64,000 bases of DNA from the NCBI RefSeq assembly GCF_020511155.1, contig NZ_CP041216.1, positions 3,782,001-3,846,000 on the forward strand. The letters run 5' to 3'. The DNA is from Shewanella glacialimarina (lineage in GTDB: Bacteria; Pseudomonadota; Gammaproteobacteria; Enterobacterales; Shewanellaceae). Positions within the stretch are counted from its first letter, which is position 1, and each line of letters begins with the position of its first letter. Below are positions 8,522 through 18,214 of the stretch, piece by piece. Under the pieces are notes generated by a model, which was not told the DNA's origin, made no database searches, and saw only the letters and a list, made by a program, of their open reading frames with translations. A program made the translations under genes and the position numbers.

Positions 8522-9067
8522 TTAAATTTTAAATACCTGACCACGATAATACTGCAATTCAGCAATAGATTCTTTGATGTCTTCTAATGCCTGATGAGTA
8601 TTCTTTTTTGTAAACCCATTCATAGTTTCAGGGCTCCAACGACGGACTAATTCTTTAATGGTGCTGACATCGACATTGCGGTAATGGAAATAGTCTTCAA
8701 GCTCTAACATATACTTGTTCAAAAAACGGCGATCTTGACCAATACTATTACCGCACATAGGTGATGCGCCCTTAGGTACATAGTGAGATAAAAACTCAAT
8801 CGTTTGATCAATAGCATCTTGCTCACTGTGTTTACTGGCTTTAACCCGATCAATTAGACCTGACTCACCATGATGTTTTTGATTCCAATCATCCATTCCC
8901 GCTAGCACTTCATCGGTTTGATATATGGCTAAAACAGGTCCTTGGGCAATGATATTTAAATCTTGATCCGTCACTAACGTAGCAATTTCAATAATTCTAT
9001 CGACTTCAGGCTCAAGCCCTGTCATTTCAAGATCAACCCAAATCAAATTTTTCGCATCTGCAGCCAT
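8522..9067 (-). CDS. orn: Oligoribonuclease
   Basis: 3'-to-5' exonuclease that finishes RNA decay by degrading di- and very short oligoribonucleotides; also clears pGpG from c-di-GMP turnover. The 181 residues show the DEDDh catalytic set: Asp and Glu in WVDLEMTGL, Asp in [10 protein letters not shown], and the HQALEDI motif near the C-terminus. Length equals the E. coli enzyme. It is divergent from rsgA across a 113-nt gap and followed on the same strand by tRNA-Gly genes, the classic orn / glyVXY arrangement. Confidence 0.97.
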   Translation of the reverse strand: MAADAKNLIWVDLEMTGLEPEVDRIIEIATLVTDQDLNIIAQGPVLAIYQTDEVLAGMDDWNQKHHGESGLIDRVKASKHSEQDAIDQTIEFLSHYVPKGASPMCGNSIGQDRRFLNKYMLELEDYFHYRNVDVSTIKELVRRWSPETMNGFTKKNTHQALEDIKESIAELQYYRGQVFKI

Positions 9068-9180
9068 ATCGTTCGCCTTATTCTATCTATTGCCCTAATT
9101 TCAGGCATTTTTATTTCATTGCGTGTATCATAATCCTTTTAAGACACAAAAAAATACCTTTAATTGATGAAGATCTCTCT

Positions 9181-10251
9181 GTGAGTAAAAAGAAACCCCT
9201 AAGCCAAGGCCAATTAAGGCGCATGCGTGCAAATCAATCAAAACGATTAAATCGCACCGATTCAGCCAGCGACAGTGCTGATATTCAAGATCATTTATTA
9301 ACACCTGAACAAGCCGGTGTGGTGATATCTCGTTTCGGTCAACATGCTGATATTGAAACCCAAGACGGCATTATAACCCGCTGCAATATTCGCCGCGCGG
9401 TCACCAGTTTAGTTACAGGTGACAAGGTTATTGTACGTTTAGCCACTGAAGTGCAATCAAACGCCAACATTGGCGGCATTGTGGAGGCTGTTCATCCGCG
9501 AAAATCATCTCTTACACGCCCTGATTTATATGATGGCGTGAAAATTATTGCCGCCAATATTGATCAAATTCTTATTGTGTCATCGGTATTACCTAGTTTC
9601 ACTACCCAAATTATTGATCGCTATCTGGTGGCCTGTGAAGACACTGATATTGCACCGGTTATTGTGCTAAACAAAATCGATTTATTGAATGATGAAAACC
9701 GCCCTGAGATTGAACAAGCCTTAGCCCGCTATCGCGACATTGGTTACCAAGTGTATCAACTGAGTAGCCATACCGGTGAAGGCATTGCAGATCTTAAAGA
9801 CTTACTAAAAGATAAAGTCAGTGTGTTTGCAGGACAATCTGGCGTCGGTAAATCATCGGTCATTAATGCATTAATGCCTGAAGCTGACTTACTTATCGGC
9901 GATGTGTCTGGTAATTCTGGTTTAGGTCAACACACTACTACAACCGCAAAACTATTACACTTTGCCAGTGGCGGCGATTTAATCGACTCTCCGGGTGTGC
10001 GTGAGTTTGCTCTGTGGCATTTAGATGCTCAACGAGTGGGATGGTGTTTTATTGAATTTAGAGAGTTTTTAGGTACTTGTAAGTTTAGAGACTGCAAACA
10101 TGGAGATGACCCGGGATGTGCGCTACAAACGGCTTTAAAAGAAGGCAAAATTACCCAAGACAGGTTTTATAACTATAACCGTATTATTGCTAGCCTTGAT
10201 GAACAGAGACATGCACGACACTTTCGTGCCATTGATGATATTTCGAAATAA
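9181..10251 (+). CDS. rsgA: Ribosome small-subunit GTPase RsgA
   Basis: Circularly permuted GTPase that checks late 30S assembly and releases RbfA. Over 356 residues: an N-terminal OB-fold (about 40-110), then the permuted G domain with G4 NKID (164-167) before G1 GQSGVGKSS (218-226) and G3 DSPG (269-272), then a zinc-binding C-terminus with Cys300, Cys305, His307 and Cys313. The start is GTG. No purine-rich ribosome site is obvious beyond GAAGATC a few bases upstream. psd follows 97 nt downstream, as in E. coli. Confidence 0.96.
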   Translation: MSKKKPLSQGQLRRMRANQSKRLNRTDSASDSADIQDHLLTPEQAGVVISRFGQHADIETQDGIITRCNIRRAVTSLVTGDKVIVRLATEVQSNANIGGIVEAVHPRKSSLTRPDLYDGVKIIAANIDQILIVSSVLPSFTTQIIDRYLVACEDTDIAPVIVLNKIDLLNDENRPEIEQALARYRDIGYQVYQLSSHTGEGIADLKDLLKDKVSVFAGQSGVGKSSVINALMPEADLLIGDVSGNSGLGQHTTTTAKLLHFASGGDLIDSPGVREFALWHLDAQRVGWCFIEFREFLGTCKFRDCKHGDDPGCALQTALKEGKITQDRFYNYNRIIASLDEQRHARHFRAIDDISK

Positions 10252-10348
10252 TGAATGTCGACGTTAATTTAGCGAAACATGTTTAAGTCACTTAATTTAC
10301 TAACACATATTCATCGTACAAAACTAATAAAAAAGTAAGGAAATAAAA

Positions 10349-11215
10349 TTGGACTCATTAAAAATTGCTTTGCAATACATCATGCCAAAACATTTTTTAT
10401 CACGCTTAGTCGGTAAGTTTGCAGCAGCAGAAGCTGGAGTACTGACTACCGTATTTATTAAGTGGTTCATTAATCAATACAAAATTGACATGTCAGAAGC
10501 AGCTAAAAGTGAGCCTGAAGCTTACAACACCTTTAATGCCTTTTTTACCCGTGAATTAAAACAAGGTTTACGCCCAATAAACCAAGACGCAACCATCATG
10601 GCGCACCCAGTTGATGGTGCTGTTAGCCAATGTGGCCCAATTGAATCTGGCAACATATTCCAGGCCAAGGGGCATAGTTACACTTCGCAAGCTTTACTCG
10701 GTGGTGATAAAGCCGATGCCGACCGTTTTGACGGCGGTGATTTTGCCACTATTTACCTTGCACCAAAAGATTATCACCGTATTCATATGCCGATTACCGG
10801 CACCTTGTCTAAAATGACTTATGTACCAGGCGACTTGTTTTCAGTTAACCCACTTACCGCGCAAAATGTGCCAGGGCTTTTTGCCCGCAATGAACGTGTG
10901 GTCGCTATTTTTGAAACTGAAATAGGCCCATTAGCCATGGTATTGGTTGGCGCAACGATTGTAGCTAGCATTGAAACCATTTGGGCTGGCACAGTTACAC
11001 CGCCCGGTGGCAAGCAGGTCTTTAGTTGGGATTATCCAACCACAGGCCCTAAAGCGTTAACGTTAGAGAAAGGCGCTGAAATGGGCCGTTTTAAGTTAGG
11101 CAGTACTGTGGTGATGTTATTTGCTCAAGATGCCATTGATACCTTCGCTGATGGCGTAGAACCTGGCGAAGTGACTCGTTTAGGTCAAGCGTTTGCAAAC
11201 ATTAACCTTAAATAG
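10349..11215 (+). CDS. psd: Phosphatidylserine decarboxylase proenzyme
   Basis: Inner-membrane enzyme that makes phosphatidylethanolamine from phosphatidylserine. The proenzyme of 288 residues cuts itself in the LGST motif between Gly251 and Ser252; the serine becomes the pyruvoyl group. [11 protein letters not shown] and the YHRIHMP motif are also present. The start is TTG with TAAGGA 8 nt upstream; no ATG fits the known N-terminus, which aligns as [14 protein letters not shown]. It lies downstream of rsgA and 9 nt before the DMT permease gene. Confidence 0.96.
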   Translation: MDSLKIALQYIMPKHFLSRLVGKFAAAEAGVLTTVFIKWFINQYKIDMSEAAKSEPEAYNTFNAFFTRELKQGLRPINQDATIMAHPVDGAVSQCGPIESGNIFQAKGHSYTSQALLGGDKADADRFDGGDFATIYLAPKDYHRIHMPITGTLSKMTYVPGDLFSVNPLTAQNVPGLFARNERVVAIFETEIGPLAMVLVGATIVASIETIWAGTVTPPGGKQVFSWDYPTTGPKALTLEKGAEMGRFKLGSTVVMLFAQDAIDTFADGVEPGEVTRLGQAFANINLK

Positions 11216-11224
11216 CGCTCAAAA

Positions 11225-12097
11225 GTGACTACCGCTCAACCTCGATCTGGGTTAGTTGAAGTACATCTAGCCGTATTACTGTTTGGTGGTACGGCGCTTT
11301 TTTCTAAGCTTATTCCGCTAAGTGCGCTTAACATTACCTTTTTACGCTGTATCGTCGCAGCCTTTGTTCTAGCTTTACTGGTAAAGGCCAGCAAGCAAAC
11401 CCTCAAATTACGTCATAGCAAAGATTACCTTATTGCCATTTTACTCGGTGTTCTCGTGAGTTGTCATTGGGTAACGTATTTTGCCGCAATGCAATTATCA
11501 TCTGTTGCCATTGGTATGATTGCCTTCTTCACTTATCCAGTGATGACAGTGTTAGTCGAACCTTTAATCAACCGTACCCAACTTAAATGGGTCGATGTAG
11601 TTTCCGGCCTAGCCGTATTGATTGGGGTCATTTTATTAATCCCCGAACCTAATCTTGACAATGACATTACCTTAGGCATTTTAGTCGGCGTGTTGTCTGC
11701 GGCGTTATTCACCGCCCGTAACCTGCTACATAAACGTTACTTCACAGGCTACAGTGGCCCGCATGCGATGTTTTATCAAACTTTAGTTGCAGTGATGTTT
11801 TTAAGCCCATGGCAAGATGTCAGTATGGCAGATCTTAATCAGCACACTGTAGGATTGGTTATTCTGTTAGGAGTGGTATTTACCGCTGCGCCGCATGCTT
11901 TATTCACTACTGCGCTGCGGTATTTAAGTGCTAAAACGGTCGGATTAGTATCCTGTTTACAACCATTTTATGGCGCGATATTGGCATTAATCGTTTTGGG
12001 TGAACAGTTAAGCACTCAAACCTTAATCGGCGGGGCTATTATTGTGGCAACGGCATTATTTGAAACTCAACAAAGCCATAAGAAAAACAAACTTTAA
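11225..12097 (+). CDS. DMT (EamA) family permease
   Basis: Predicted inner-membrane exporter of the drug/metabolite superfamily. The 290 residues contain about ten hydrophobic segments arranged as two EamA repeats of five, with short loops. Substrates in this family are mostly amino acids, other metabolites or drugs and cannot be told from sequence. The start is GTG only 9 nt after psd and has no clear ribosome site, suggesting coupling to psd. Upstream alternatives would run into psd. Confidence 0.85.
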   Translation: MTTAQPRSGLVEVHLAVLLFGGTALFSKLIPLSALNITFLRCIVAAFVLALLVKASKQTLKLRHSKDYLIAILLGVLVSCHWVTYFAAMQLSSVAIGMIAFFTYPVMTVLVEPLINRTQLKWVDVVSGLAVLIGVILLIPEPNLDNDITLGILVGVLSAALFTARNLLHKRYFTGYSGPHAMFYQTLVAVMFLSPWQDVSMADLNQHTVGLVILLGVVFTAAPHALFTTALRYLSAKTVGLVSCLQPFYGAILALIVLGEQLSTQTLIGGAIIVATALFETQQSHKKNKL

Positions 12098-12179
12098 CCT
12101 TTCAATACTAGCCATATCTTTGTAATTGGGGCAAATTAACACCATTGTATTGTGCTTACCACCAACCAGAGAACGTACC

Positions 12180-12899
12180 ATGCTTATATTTGCCCACCGT
12201 GGGGCCAGTGGTTATCATCCCGAAAACACTTTGATTGCAATGCAAGCAGCATTGGATTTAGGTGTAGAAGCGATAGAACTCGATGTCCATAATGTTGAAG
12301 GGCAATTGGTGGTGTTTCATGATCGTCGCTTAGAAGGTAAGTCTAACGGTCACGGTCTTATCCGCCAATCTACATTAAATCAATTAGCTAAGCTTAATGT
12401 TAAACACCAACCTATACCCACTTTATGGCAGGTGCTTGAACTGATTAAAGGCCGCTGCATCGTCAATATTGAGCTAAAAGGCGATAATACTGTACCGCCA
12501 CTGCTGGTTTTATACCCTCAGGCTATTTCACTATTAGGCTTCAAACCCGAACAGCTATTAATGAGCTCATTCAATCATCCCTACCTTGCCCAAATCAAAC
12601 AAGCATTACCCACGGCTTACGTGGCACCGCTATTGGGTGGGATCCCGCTCGATTTAGCCAAAATCGTCACAGATTTACAAGCATACTCTGCGCATATAGA
12701 TTTGAGTTTTATCAGCCAAGCATTAATCGATGACGCCCACCAGCGTGGCGCTAAAGTGTATGTTTATACGGTGGATAACCCTGATGACATTCGTGCCTTA
12801 AAAACGATTGGCGTTGACGGAGTATTCAGTAATTACCCAGACAAGGCCAAAGCCGCACTGGCTGAACCCAATGGCAATTATGCAGGTTGGTTTGAATAG
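12180..12899 (+). CDS. Glycerophosphodiester phosphodiesterase
   Basis: Cytoplasmic (no signal peptide) enzyme that splits glycerophosphodiesters such as glycerophosphoethanolamine into glycerol-3-phosphate and the alcohol, like UgpQ. About 239 residues form one GDPD TIM barrel: HRGASGYHPENT with the catalytic His and Glu near the start, then ELDVH, and HD in VVFHDRRL. A longer frame opens at a TTG at 12126, but family alignments begin at the ATG at 12180 (MLIFAHRG), which has GAGA upstream. The neighbourhood with psd suggests phospholipid head-group turnover, but cotranscription is not shown. Confidence 0.88.
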   Translation: MLIFAHRGASGYHPENTLIAMQAALDLGVEAIELDVHNVEGQLVVFHDRRLEGKSNGHGLIRQSTLNQLAKLNVKHQPIPTLWQVLELIKGRCIVNIELKGDNTVPPLLVLYPQAISLLGFKPEQLLMSSFNHPYLAQIKQALPTAYVAPLLGGIPLDLAKIVTDLQAYSAHIDLSFISQALIDDAHQRGAKVYVYTVDNPDDIRALKTIGVDGVFSNYPDKAKAALAEPNGNYAGWFE

Positions 12900-13033
12900 T
12901 GATCCTTATAAAATAACAACTGCTAATGAAAAAGGCCATCAAGACTAAATTGATACGCTGATCGTCAGCACCAAAAAGGACGTATTGCTTTAGACTGATA
13001 TCGCACCTAAAGCGCTACAGCACAGGGATAAAA

Positions 13034-13756
13034 ATGAGCATTATTGTTGCACTTAAAAATATCAACAAAGGTTTTAAAGACGGCGGCACATTTCATCAAG
13101 TACTTGATGACGTCAGCCTGACGTTAAGCCAAGGGCAAACAGTGGCATTAACTGGCCCTAGTGGCAGTGGTAAAAGTACTCTGCTAAACATTATCGCCGG
13201 TTTTGAAACACTAGACTCAGGTCATTTATCATTAGCATCATCACCGGATATCCTTCGCGCACAAAATCTTAATGACACGACAGACTGGCAAGATGCACAC
13301 TGGAGCCTATACCGTAGACAATGTTTAGGTGTGGTATTTCAGCAATTTAATTTACTCACCCCATTGAATGTCAAAGACAATATTAGTTTTGCATTAGCGT
13401 TAAATAACCAATCTTGGAATGATTGGTGTGATGAATTATGCCAGCAGCTTGGGCTCACTGAATTACTCTCAAGGGCGGTTGAAACCTTATCCGGCGGTCA
13501 ACAACAACGTGTCGCTATAGCTAGGGCATTGGCACATAAACCACAACTTTTGCTCGCTGACGAACCCACCGGAAACCTTGATGAACAGGCTGGCATGCAG
13601 GTCATGTCATTATTAACTGAACTGGCAAAGCAAGCTAATACTTGTATATTAATGGTGACCCACAGCGAACAATGCGCTCGATTTATGCAAACCCGTTGGC
13701 ATTTACAGCAAGGCCATATTGTTGAAACCCATGCAACTCAAAGCCTCACGGTATAA
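13034..13756 (+). CDS. ABC transporter ATPase (AttE / LolD-like)
   Basis: Nucleotide-binding subunit of the LolD/MacB class. Over 240 residues: Walker A GPSGSGKST, Q-loop VFQQFNLL, signature LSGGQQQR, Walker B LLLADEPTGNLDE and the H-switch in MVTHS. It is followed with no gap by the permease gene (its TAA directly abuts the next frame) and then by a CrtC/AttH-type lipoprotein. That trio corresponds to what subsystem annotation calls AttEFGH, whose substrate is unknown. LolD of the lipoprotein-sorting system is an alternative, but no lolC or lolE partner is present. Confidence 0.88.
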   Translation: MSIIVALKNINKGFKDGGTFHQVLDDVSLTLSQGQTVALTGPSGSGKSTLLNIIAGFETLDSGHLSLASSPDILRAQNLNDTTDWQDAHWSLYRRQCLGVVFQQFNLLTPLNVKDNISFALALNNQSWNDWCDELCQQLGLTELLSRAVETLSGGQQQRVAIARALAHKPQLLLADEPTGNLDEQAGMQVMSLLTELAKQANTCILMVTHSEQCARFMQTRWHLQQGHIVETHATQSLTV

Positions 13757-13762
13757 TTGCTT

Positions 13763-16363
13763 ATGACACTTTCATTGTCCCTTATTAAGCGCTGCCTAGT
13801 GGTTTTCAGCCGCCATTATCGCCAAGCTCCTATTCAAGCCAGCGCTATTTTACTCGGTATTATGCTGGCGGTAACCTTACTGATAGGCGTTAAAGCCACT
13901 AATGAGAATGCTAAACAAAGCTATGGTGAAACAACCGAATTATTGAGCCAACGCGCCAGTTTTTACCTTACCGATAAAGATCAAACTGGGATCGATGAAG
14001 CCGCTTATTTTGCCTTACGCCAAGCTGGTATTCCGGCACTAGCAGTCATTGAAGGCATAGCAAGTGATCCACAAGGGCGATCATGGAAGGTCAATGGCAG
14101 TGACATTATGGCGGCTGTGTCAATGCAACCTCACCAAGATGGCCAGTCATCAAAGGGCAAGCAAACAACACCCGCCATTCCATTACAGCGCTTATTAGCC
14201 GGTTATCCTAGCGTAGTAATATCTGACAATCTTATCGAAAGAATCAATGCACTGACCCAAGGGCAGCTCATTTTAAATGACATTCCAGTAGAGCTTATTC
14301 CAATAGAAGCCAGTCTCGGTTTGGGTAATAGCATGTTGGCGGATATTTCTTTTGCGCAACAATTATTAGATATGCCCGGTAAGTTAAGTTATATCGCCAT
14401 CTTTTTTCCGCTTGATAAATCACCATCGGTTATCGACTCGCAGCGAAATCAAATCATTGCCGCTTTAGAACAGGCTGGATTTGATAGCCGCCAGGTACTC
14501 ATAGACAATCAAGATGATGGTGAATCTCTTAGTGCACTGACAGCAAGTTTTCACCTCAATTTAGATGCTATGAGCATGTTGGCATTTGTTGTCGGGTTAT
14601 TTATTGCTTACAACGGCGTGCGCTACAGCCTAATGAAACGGCAAAGGCTGTTTATTCAGTTACTGCAAATGGGTATAGGTCGTCATAACTTACTCATCGC
14701 GCTGATTATTGAAATTATCTGTTTGGTGATTGTCGGCAGTATTATCGGTTTTATCATGGGACTGCAATTATCCCAGTGGTTACAACCTATGGTCGCGATG
14801 ACATTAGAACAAATATATGGCGCAAAATTACTGCCCGGTTTATGGCAATGGCAATGGTTTGCACAAGGATTAGGGTTAACTTCAGTTGCCTCGCTTGGAG
14901 CATGTTGGCCATTGTTATTACAATTATCACGTATGCCCTTAGCGCAGGGGGCACAACGCCAAGCACAGTTAATACCTTATGAAAAACTGTTTAAACAACA
15001 GGCGTTAACCGCCTGTATATTATTAGCAAGTAGCGCGATACTGTTTAATTTTACCTCTCAATATAAGCACAGTTTGATATTGCTCGGTATTGTTACCATT
15101 GCCATTCCGTTATTGTTACCCATGACAATCAGCATTGGCGTGAGATTACTATTACCTTTAATGCCAAAAGGTCTATGGCAATATGTGGTAGCAGAAACAA
15201 AAGAGATTATCGCGCCATTATCATTGGCGATGATGGCTATATTGCTGGCCCTTTGCGCCAATATTTCAATGAACACCTTAGTCGGCAGTTTTGAAGTCAC
15301 CTTAAAACAATGGCTAGATGCCCGACTTCATGCCGATTTATATATCCGGCCTAATCCGAATGCGCTACTGGATGTTAATGCTTTTCTGGATGCCGAGCCC
15401 AAAGTGACTGCTGTTTATAAACAATGGCAGACAGAAGCTAAATTGCAACGCGATCAATCTAACCTTAGCAACATAATTCCAATTAATCTGGTCAGTCGCG
15501 ATTTTTACTCGATTAAAAACACCACTGTATTTAAATCGCCAGACAATTTAGATGAGTCATTTTGGAACGAATTTGAGCAGGGTAAAAACGTCTTCATCAG
15601 CGAGCCATTATCGATAAAATATCAACTTAATATCGGTGATAAAATCAATATTGATAAACTGAGCAAGACTACTAATACCTTATTATCAACACCCGTTGCA
15701 CAGGCCAATAGCGACATGTTCACTATTGGCGGCATTTATTTTGATTATGGCAACCCCATGGGCGAGCTAATCATTTCACCCAATTTATGGCAACACTATC
15801 ATTTACCGCCCAACCCCATAAGTTTGGCAGTGGATTACCAAGGCGATAATGAGCTACTTCAGCAAGCATTGATCAGTCAACAAGGACTTTCATCGGCCAG
15901 TATGTATAGTCAACAACGAATTAAAGATGAAGCCATTAAAATGTTCACCAAAACCTTCTCAATCACAGTCGTGCTTAATAGTCTGACATTGCTGGTCGCA
16001 GCCATTGGATTGTTCAGTGCTTGCATGATGCTAACTCAGGCAAGACTAGCGCCATTAGCGCGTTTGTATGCTTTGGGGGTGAGTCGCAAACAGCTCAGAA
16101 TCATGGTGACATCACAAATGATGTTAATTGTATTACTAACCTGCTTACTCGCCCTGCCAATGGGGGCAATATTAGGCTACTTATTGATTAATAAAGTCAC
16201 CTTGCAAGCTTTTGGTTGGACGATTGCCATGATATGGGATTGGCAAGCTTACGGCAGAGTGGTGATGATTGCGATGCTAAGCTGCTTAGTTTCAGTAGCA
16301 TTGCCGCTATATTGGCAAACCCGTAAGCCGCTGATCAGCAGCTTGCAGCAGGAGACATTATAA
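13763..16363 (+). CDS. ABC transporter permease, fused AttF/AttG type (FtsX-like)
   Basis: Inner-membrane subunit of about 866 residues. It has two FtsX/MacB-type cores: one long N-terminal half with a helix near residue 20, a periplasmic domain and helices at about 270-470, and a second half with a helix near 490, a periplasmic domain (about 510-720) and four C-terminal helices. This looks like two permeases fused, as in the AttF/AttG fusion of other gammaproteobacteria. A TTG at 13757 would begin right after the upstream stop; the ATG at 13763 is the likelier start. The next gene begins in the stop codon (TAATG). All three genes should be one operon. Confidence 0.85.
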   Translation: MTLSLSLIKRCLVVFSRHYRQAPIQASAILLGIMLAVTLLIGVKATNENAKQSYGETTELLSQRASFYLTDKDQTGIDEAAYFALRQAGIPALAVIEGIASDPQGRSWKVNGSDIMAAVSMQPHQDGQSSKGKQTTPAIPLQRLLAGYPSVVISDNLIERINALTQGQLILNDIPVELIPIEASLGLGNSMLADISFAQQLLDMPGKLSYIAIFFPLDKSPSVIDSQRNQIIAALEQAGFDSRQVLIDNQDDGESLSALTASFHLNLDAMSMLAFVVGLFIAYNGVRYSLMKRQRLFIQLLQMGIGRHNLLIALIIEIICLVIVGSIIGFIMGLQLSQWLQPMVAMTLEQIYGAKLLPGLWQWQWFAQGLGLTSVASLGACWPLLLQLSRMPLAQGAQRQAQLIPYEKLFKQQALTACILLASSAILFNFTSQYKHSLILLGIVTIAIPLLLPMTISIGVRLLLPLMPKGLWQYVVAETKEIIAPLSLAMMAILLALCANISMNTLVGSFEVTLKQWLDARLHADLYIRPNPNALLDVNAFLDAEPKVTAVYKQWQTEAKLQRDQSNLSNIIPINLVSRDFYSIKNTTVFKSPDNLDESFWNEFEQGKNVFISEPLSIKYQLNIGDKINIDKLSKTTNTLLSTPVAQANSDMFTIGGIYFDYGNPMGELIISPNLWQHYHLPPNPISLAVDYQGDNELLQQALISQQGLSSASMYSQQRIKDEAIKMFTKTFSITVVLNSLTLLVAAIGLFSACMMLTQARLAPLARLYALGVSRKQLRIMVTSQMMLIVLLTCLLALPMGAILGYLLINKVTLQAFGWTIAMIWDWQAYGRVVMIAMLSCLVSVALPLYWQTRKPLISSLQQETL

Positions 16364-17544
16364 TGAGTTGCTCAAATAGCAAGTTAACAAAAATGCTGCT
16401 AACCACTTTTACGCTTATGTTACTGGGATGTCAGCCTAGTACTGAATCATCAGAAGGTACCAGTAAACCCGCTACGGGGATATCGATGGGTAAGCTTTTG
16501 GCCGCCGATGAAACCTTACTGCAATACAGCCAGGTTAGTCCCGCCAATACACTTGAATTTCCACAGGATCATCAACCCCATGAAGGTTACAGGATTGAGT
16601 GGTGGTATATTACGGCCAACTTAACCACTCAAAATGGCGAAGCCATTGGTATTCAATGGACTCAATTTCGCAGCGCATTAAGCCCACCGACTCCACCTAA
16701 GGCTCAATCTACTGATCTACATAACAATATATCACCTAAACAGTCTCCTTGGGCGACCAATCAAATGTTTATGGCCCATGCTGCGCTAACCAGTAAAAGT
16801 GAGCATTACAGCGCAGAGAAGTTCTCCCGCAGTCATCCACAGTTTGCACAGGTATCCGCCAATCCGTTTGCAATTTACTTAGATAATTGGCGTTGGCAAA
16901 GTCATAACAACAGCCCATTTCCCGCCAGCTTAAATGTTGAAAGTGAGCAGTTTAGTTACCAATTGAGTTTAGACAGCCAAAGCCCATGGCAATTACAGGG
17001 TGAACAAGGGTTTAGCATTAAAAGTGCTGACGGTAAAGTCGCCTCCCACTATTACAGCCAACCTTATATAAACGTATCAGGCACAATTAACCGTAACGGT
17101 AAAACTGACATAGTCAGCGGCCAAGCCTGGTTAGACAGAGAGTGGAGCTCACAGCTGTTAACCGATAGTCAGCAAGGTTGGGATTGGTTTTCTATTCGCC
17201 TTGATGAAAAACAGACTTTAATGATGTTTAGATTAAGAGGTGAACAACCACAGGATAGTTTTTACAGTGCCAGACTTATGCAGGCTGATGGCAGTGGCCG
17301 TAACATTACCAGCGCCAGCCATCATAACGATATGAGTATGCAGCCTATTGCTTGGCATACCAGCAAAAATTCGCGCTACCCAACTGGCTGGAAAATTGAT
17401 ATTGAAAGCGAAAACATTCATATCACCACCCAAGCACTTAATCCCAATAGTGAAATGTTGTTGTCGACAACGTATTGGGAAGGCCCTATAAAAATCGAAG
17501 GCACGCACTCAGGTGTGGGCTATATGGAATTAACCGGGTATTAA
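16363..17544 (+). CDS. CrtC/AttH-type lipocalin-like lipoprotein
   Basis: Predicted lipoprotein of 393 residues. A signal peptide ends in the lipobox LLGC with Cys23 as the lipidated residue; Gln at +2 predicts sorting to the outer membrane. The mature part carries the CrtC/lipocalin-like fold seen in AttH proteins, with the hallmarks GYRIEWWYITANL and AWLDREWSSQLL. Despite the name, carotenoid hydratase activity is not implied outside carotenoid clusters. It starts inside the permease stop, so it is the periplasmic or outer-membrane partner of the ABC pair. Confidence 0.85.
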   Translation: MSCSNSKLTKMLLTTFTLMLLGCQPSTESSEGTSKPATGISMGKLLAADETLLQYSQVSPANTLEFPQDHQPHEGYRIEWWYITANLTTQNGEAIGIQWTQFRSALSPPTPPKAQSTDLHNNISPKQSPWATNQMFMAHAALTSKSEHYSAEKFSRSHPQFAQVSANPFAIYLDNWRWQSHNNSPFPASLNVESEQFSYQLSLDSQSPWQLQGEQGFSIKSADGKVASHYYSQPYINVSGTINRNGKTDIVSGQAWLDREWSSQLLTDSQQGWDWFSIRLDEKQTLMMFRLRGEQPQDSFYSARLMQADGSGRNITSASHHNDMSMQPIAWHTSKNSRYPTGWKIDIESENIHITTQALNPNSEMLLSTTYWEGPIKIEGTHSGVGYMELTGY

Positions 17545-17769
17545 TACCGAAGCTCATATTGTTAGAACTACAGCACGAACACTCCTTTATGAGTATGTTG
17601 ATTTAATTAAGCCTAACCAAATGCACAAATATTTATCCATCCGCAAGATACCACACACGTGGGTTAAGTCGTGGTGATGAAGTCATAGTGGCTTCTCCTC
17701 AGGGTGAAATCAAAACACGCAAGCAATATTCGCTTTGACTGCCCCCGTCGAATGGGTAACGCTAGCGGA
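17545..17769. other. Intergenic stretch, possible coding remnant
   Basis: 225 nt between the AttH-type gene and the small basic peptide gene, which converge. A plus-strand frame of about 44 codons ends at 17738 with protein-like composition (RGDEVIVASPQGE) but has no start codon. It may be the tail of a lost gene. No clear terminator hairpin was found for the ABC operon. Confidence 0.4.
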
Positions 17770-17877
17770 CTATCTGCCTAAGACGTCTTTCTTTGATTTT
17801 TTCGCAGCCTTCTTTTCCTTAGCGGTTAACAATGGTTGCTTTTTCACATCTTTTTTACTGTCTTGTCCTTTGCTCAT
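17770..17877 (-). CDS. Small basic peptide of 35 residues
   Basis: A short frame reading MSKGQDSKKDVKKQPLL and then a run of alternating Lys, Ala and Glu, ending KKDVLGR. It has AAAGGA 8 nt before the ATG, which supports translation. Very short Lys-rich proteins that begin MSKGQD occur in several gammaproteobacteria as conserved hypotheticals; I recall no function. Composition suggests a disordered, nucleic-acid-binding peptide. It lies alone downstream of the EF-G paralogue and upstream of nothing on its strand. Confidence 0.7.
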   Translation of the reverse strand: MSKGQDSKKDVKKQPLLTAKEKKAAKKSKKDVLGR

Positions 17878-18165
17878 AATATTTTCCTTTAATAACAAAT
17901 GCATTACCTAAAGTCAGCTTGAGTCAACTTGAGGACAGTTTCTAGCTTTTTACATCAATGTAAACTTGTGATGCCAATAAGTAGAACAAACAGTATGGAC
18001 CTAATAAAGCCCAACTGAAAGAGGTTAATGCGATTAGCTTGTCAATGGCTTGCTATGTAAGCTCCCATAAGTACTTAACTTAAGTGCTGCGAAAAATGTA
18101 AATAATAATATTTTTCTGATGCTCTTTTATCTTATTTTAATCATACCAAGCCAAATTAAAAGCAT
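17878..18165. other. Intergenic stretch, nothing firm seen
   Basis: 288 nt between the small-peptide gene and the EF-G terminator. It should hold the peptide promoter (minus strand). An imperfect inverted repeat, AAGTACTTAA with TTAAGTGCT, lies near 18070-18090. No gene is supported. Confidence 0.5.
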
Positions 18166-18197
18166 AAAAAAACCGCTGCCTAGGCAACGGTTTTTTT
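18166..18197 (-). terminator. Terminator of the EF-G paralogue
   Basis: Hairpin AACCGTTGCC / GGCAGCGGTT on the minus strand, with one G-U pair and a run of seven T. It ends 17 nt after the EF-G stop. The G-U pair becomes a mismatch on the plus strand, so the element is directional. Confidence 0.85.
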
Positions 18198-18214
18198 CAG
18201 CGATAAGTTAAGAA

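Noticed and set aside
12126..12179. Upstream TTG start for the glycerophosphodiesterase
   Set aside because: The added 18 residues lie outside the family, and the ATG at 12180 begins exactly at the conserved N-terminus.
17606..17738. Open frame of about 44 codons ending in a protein-like stretch
   Set aside because: No start codon, no ribosome site; at most a remnant, so it is mentioned in the intergenic entry and not called as a gene.
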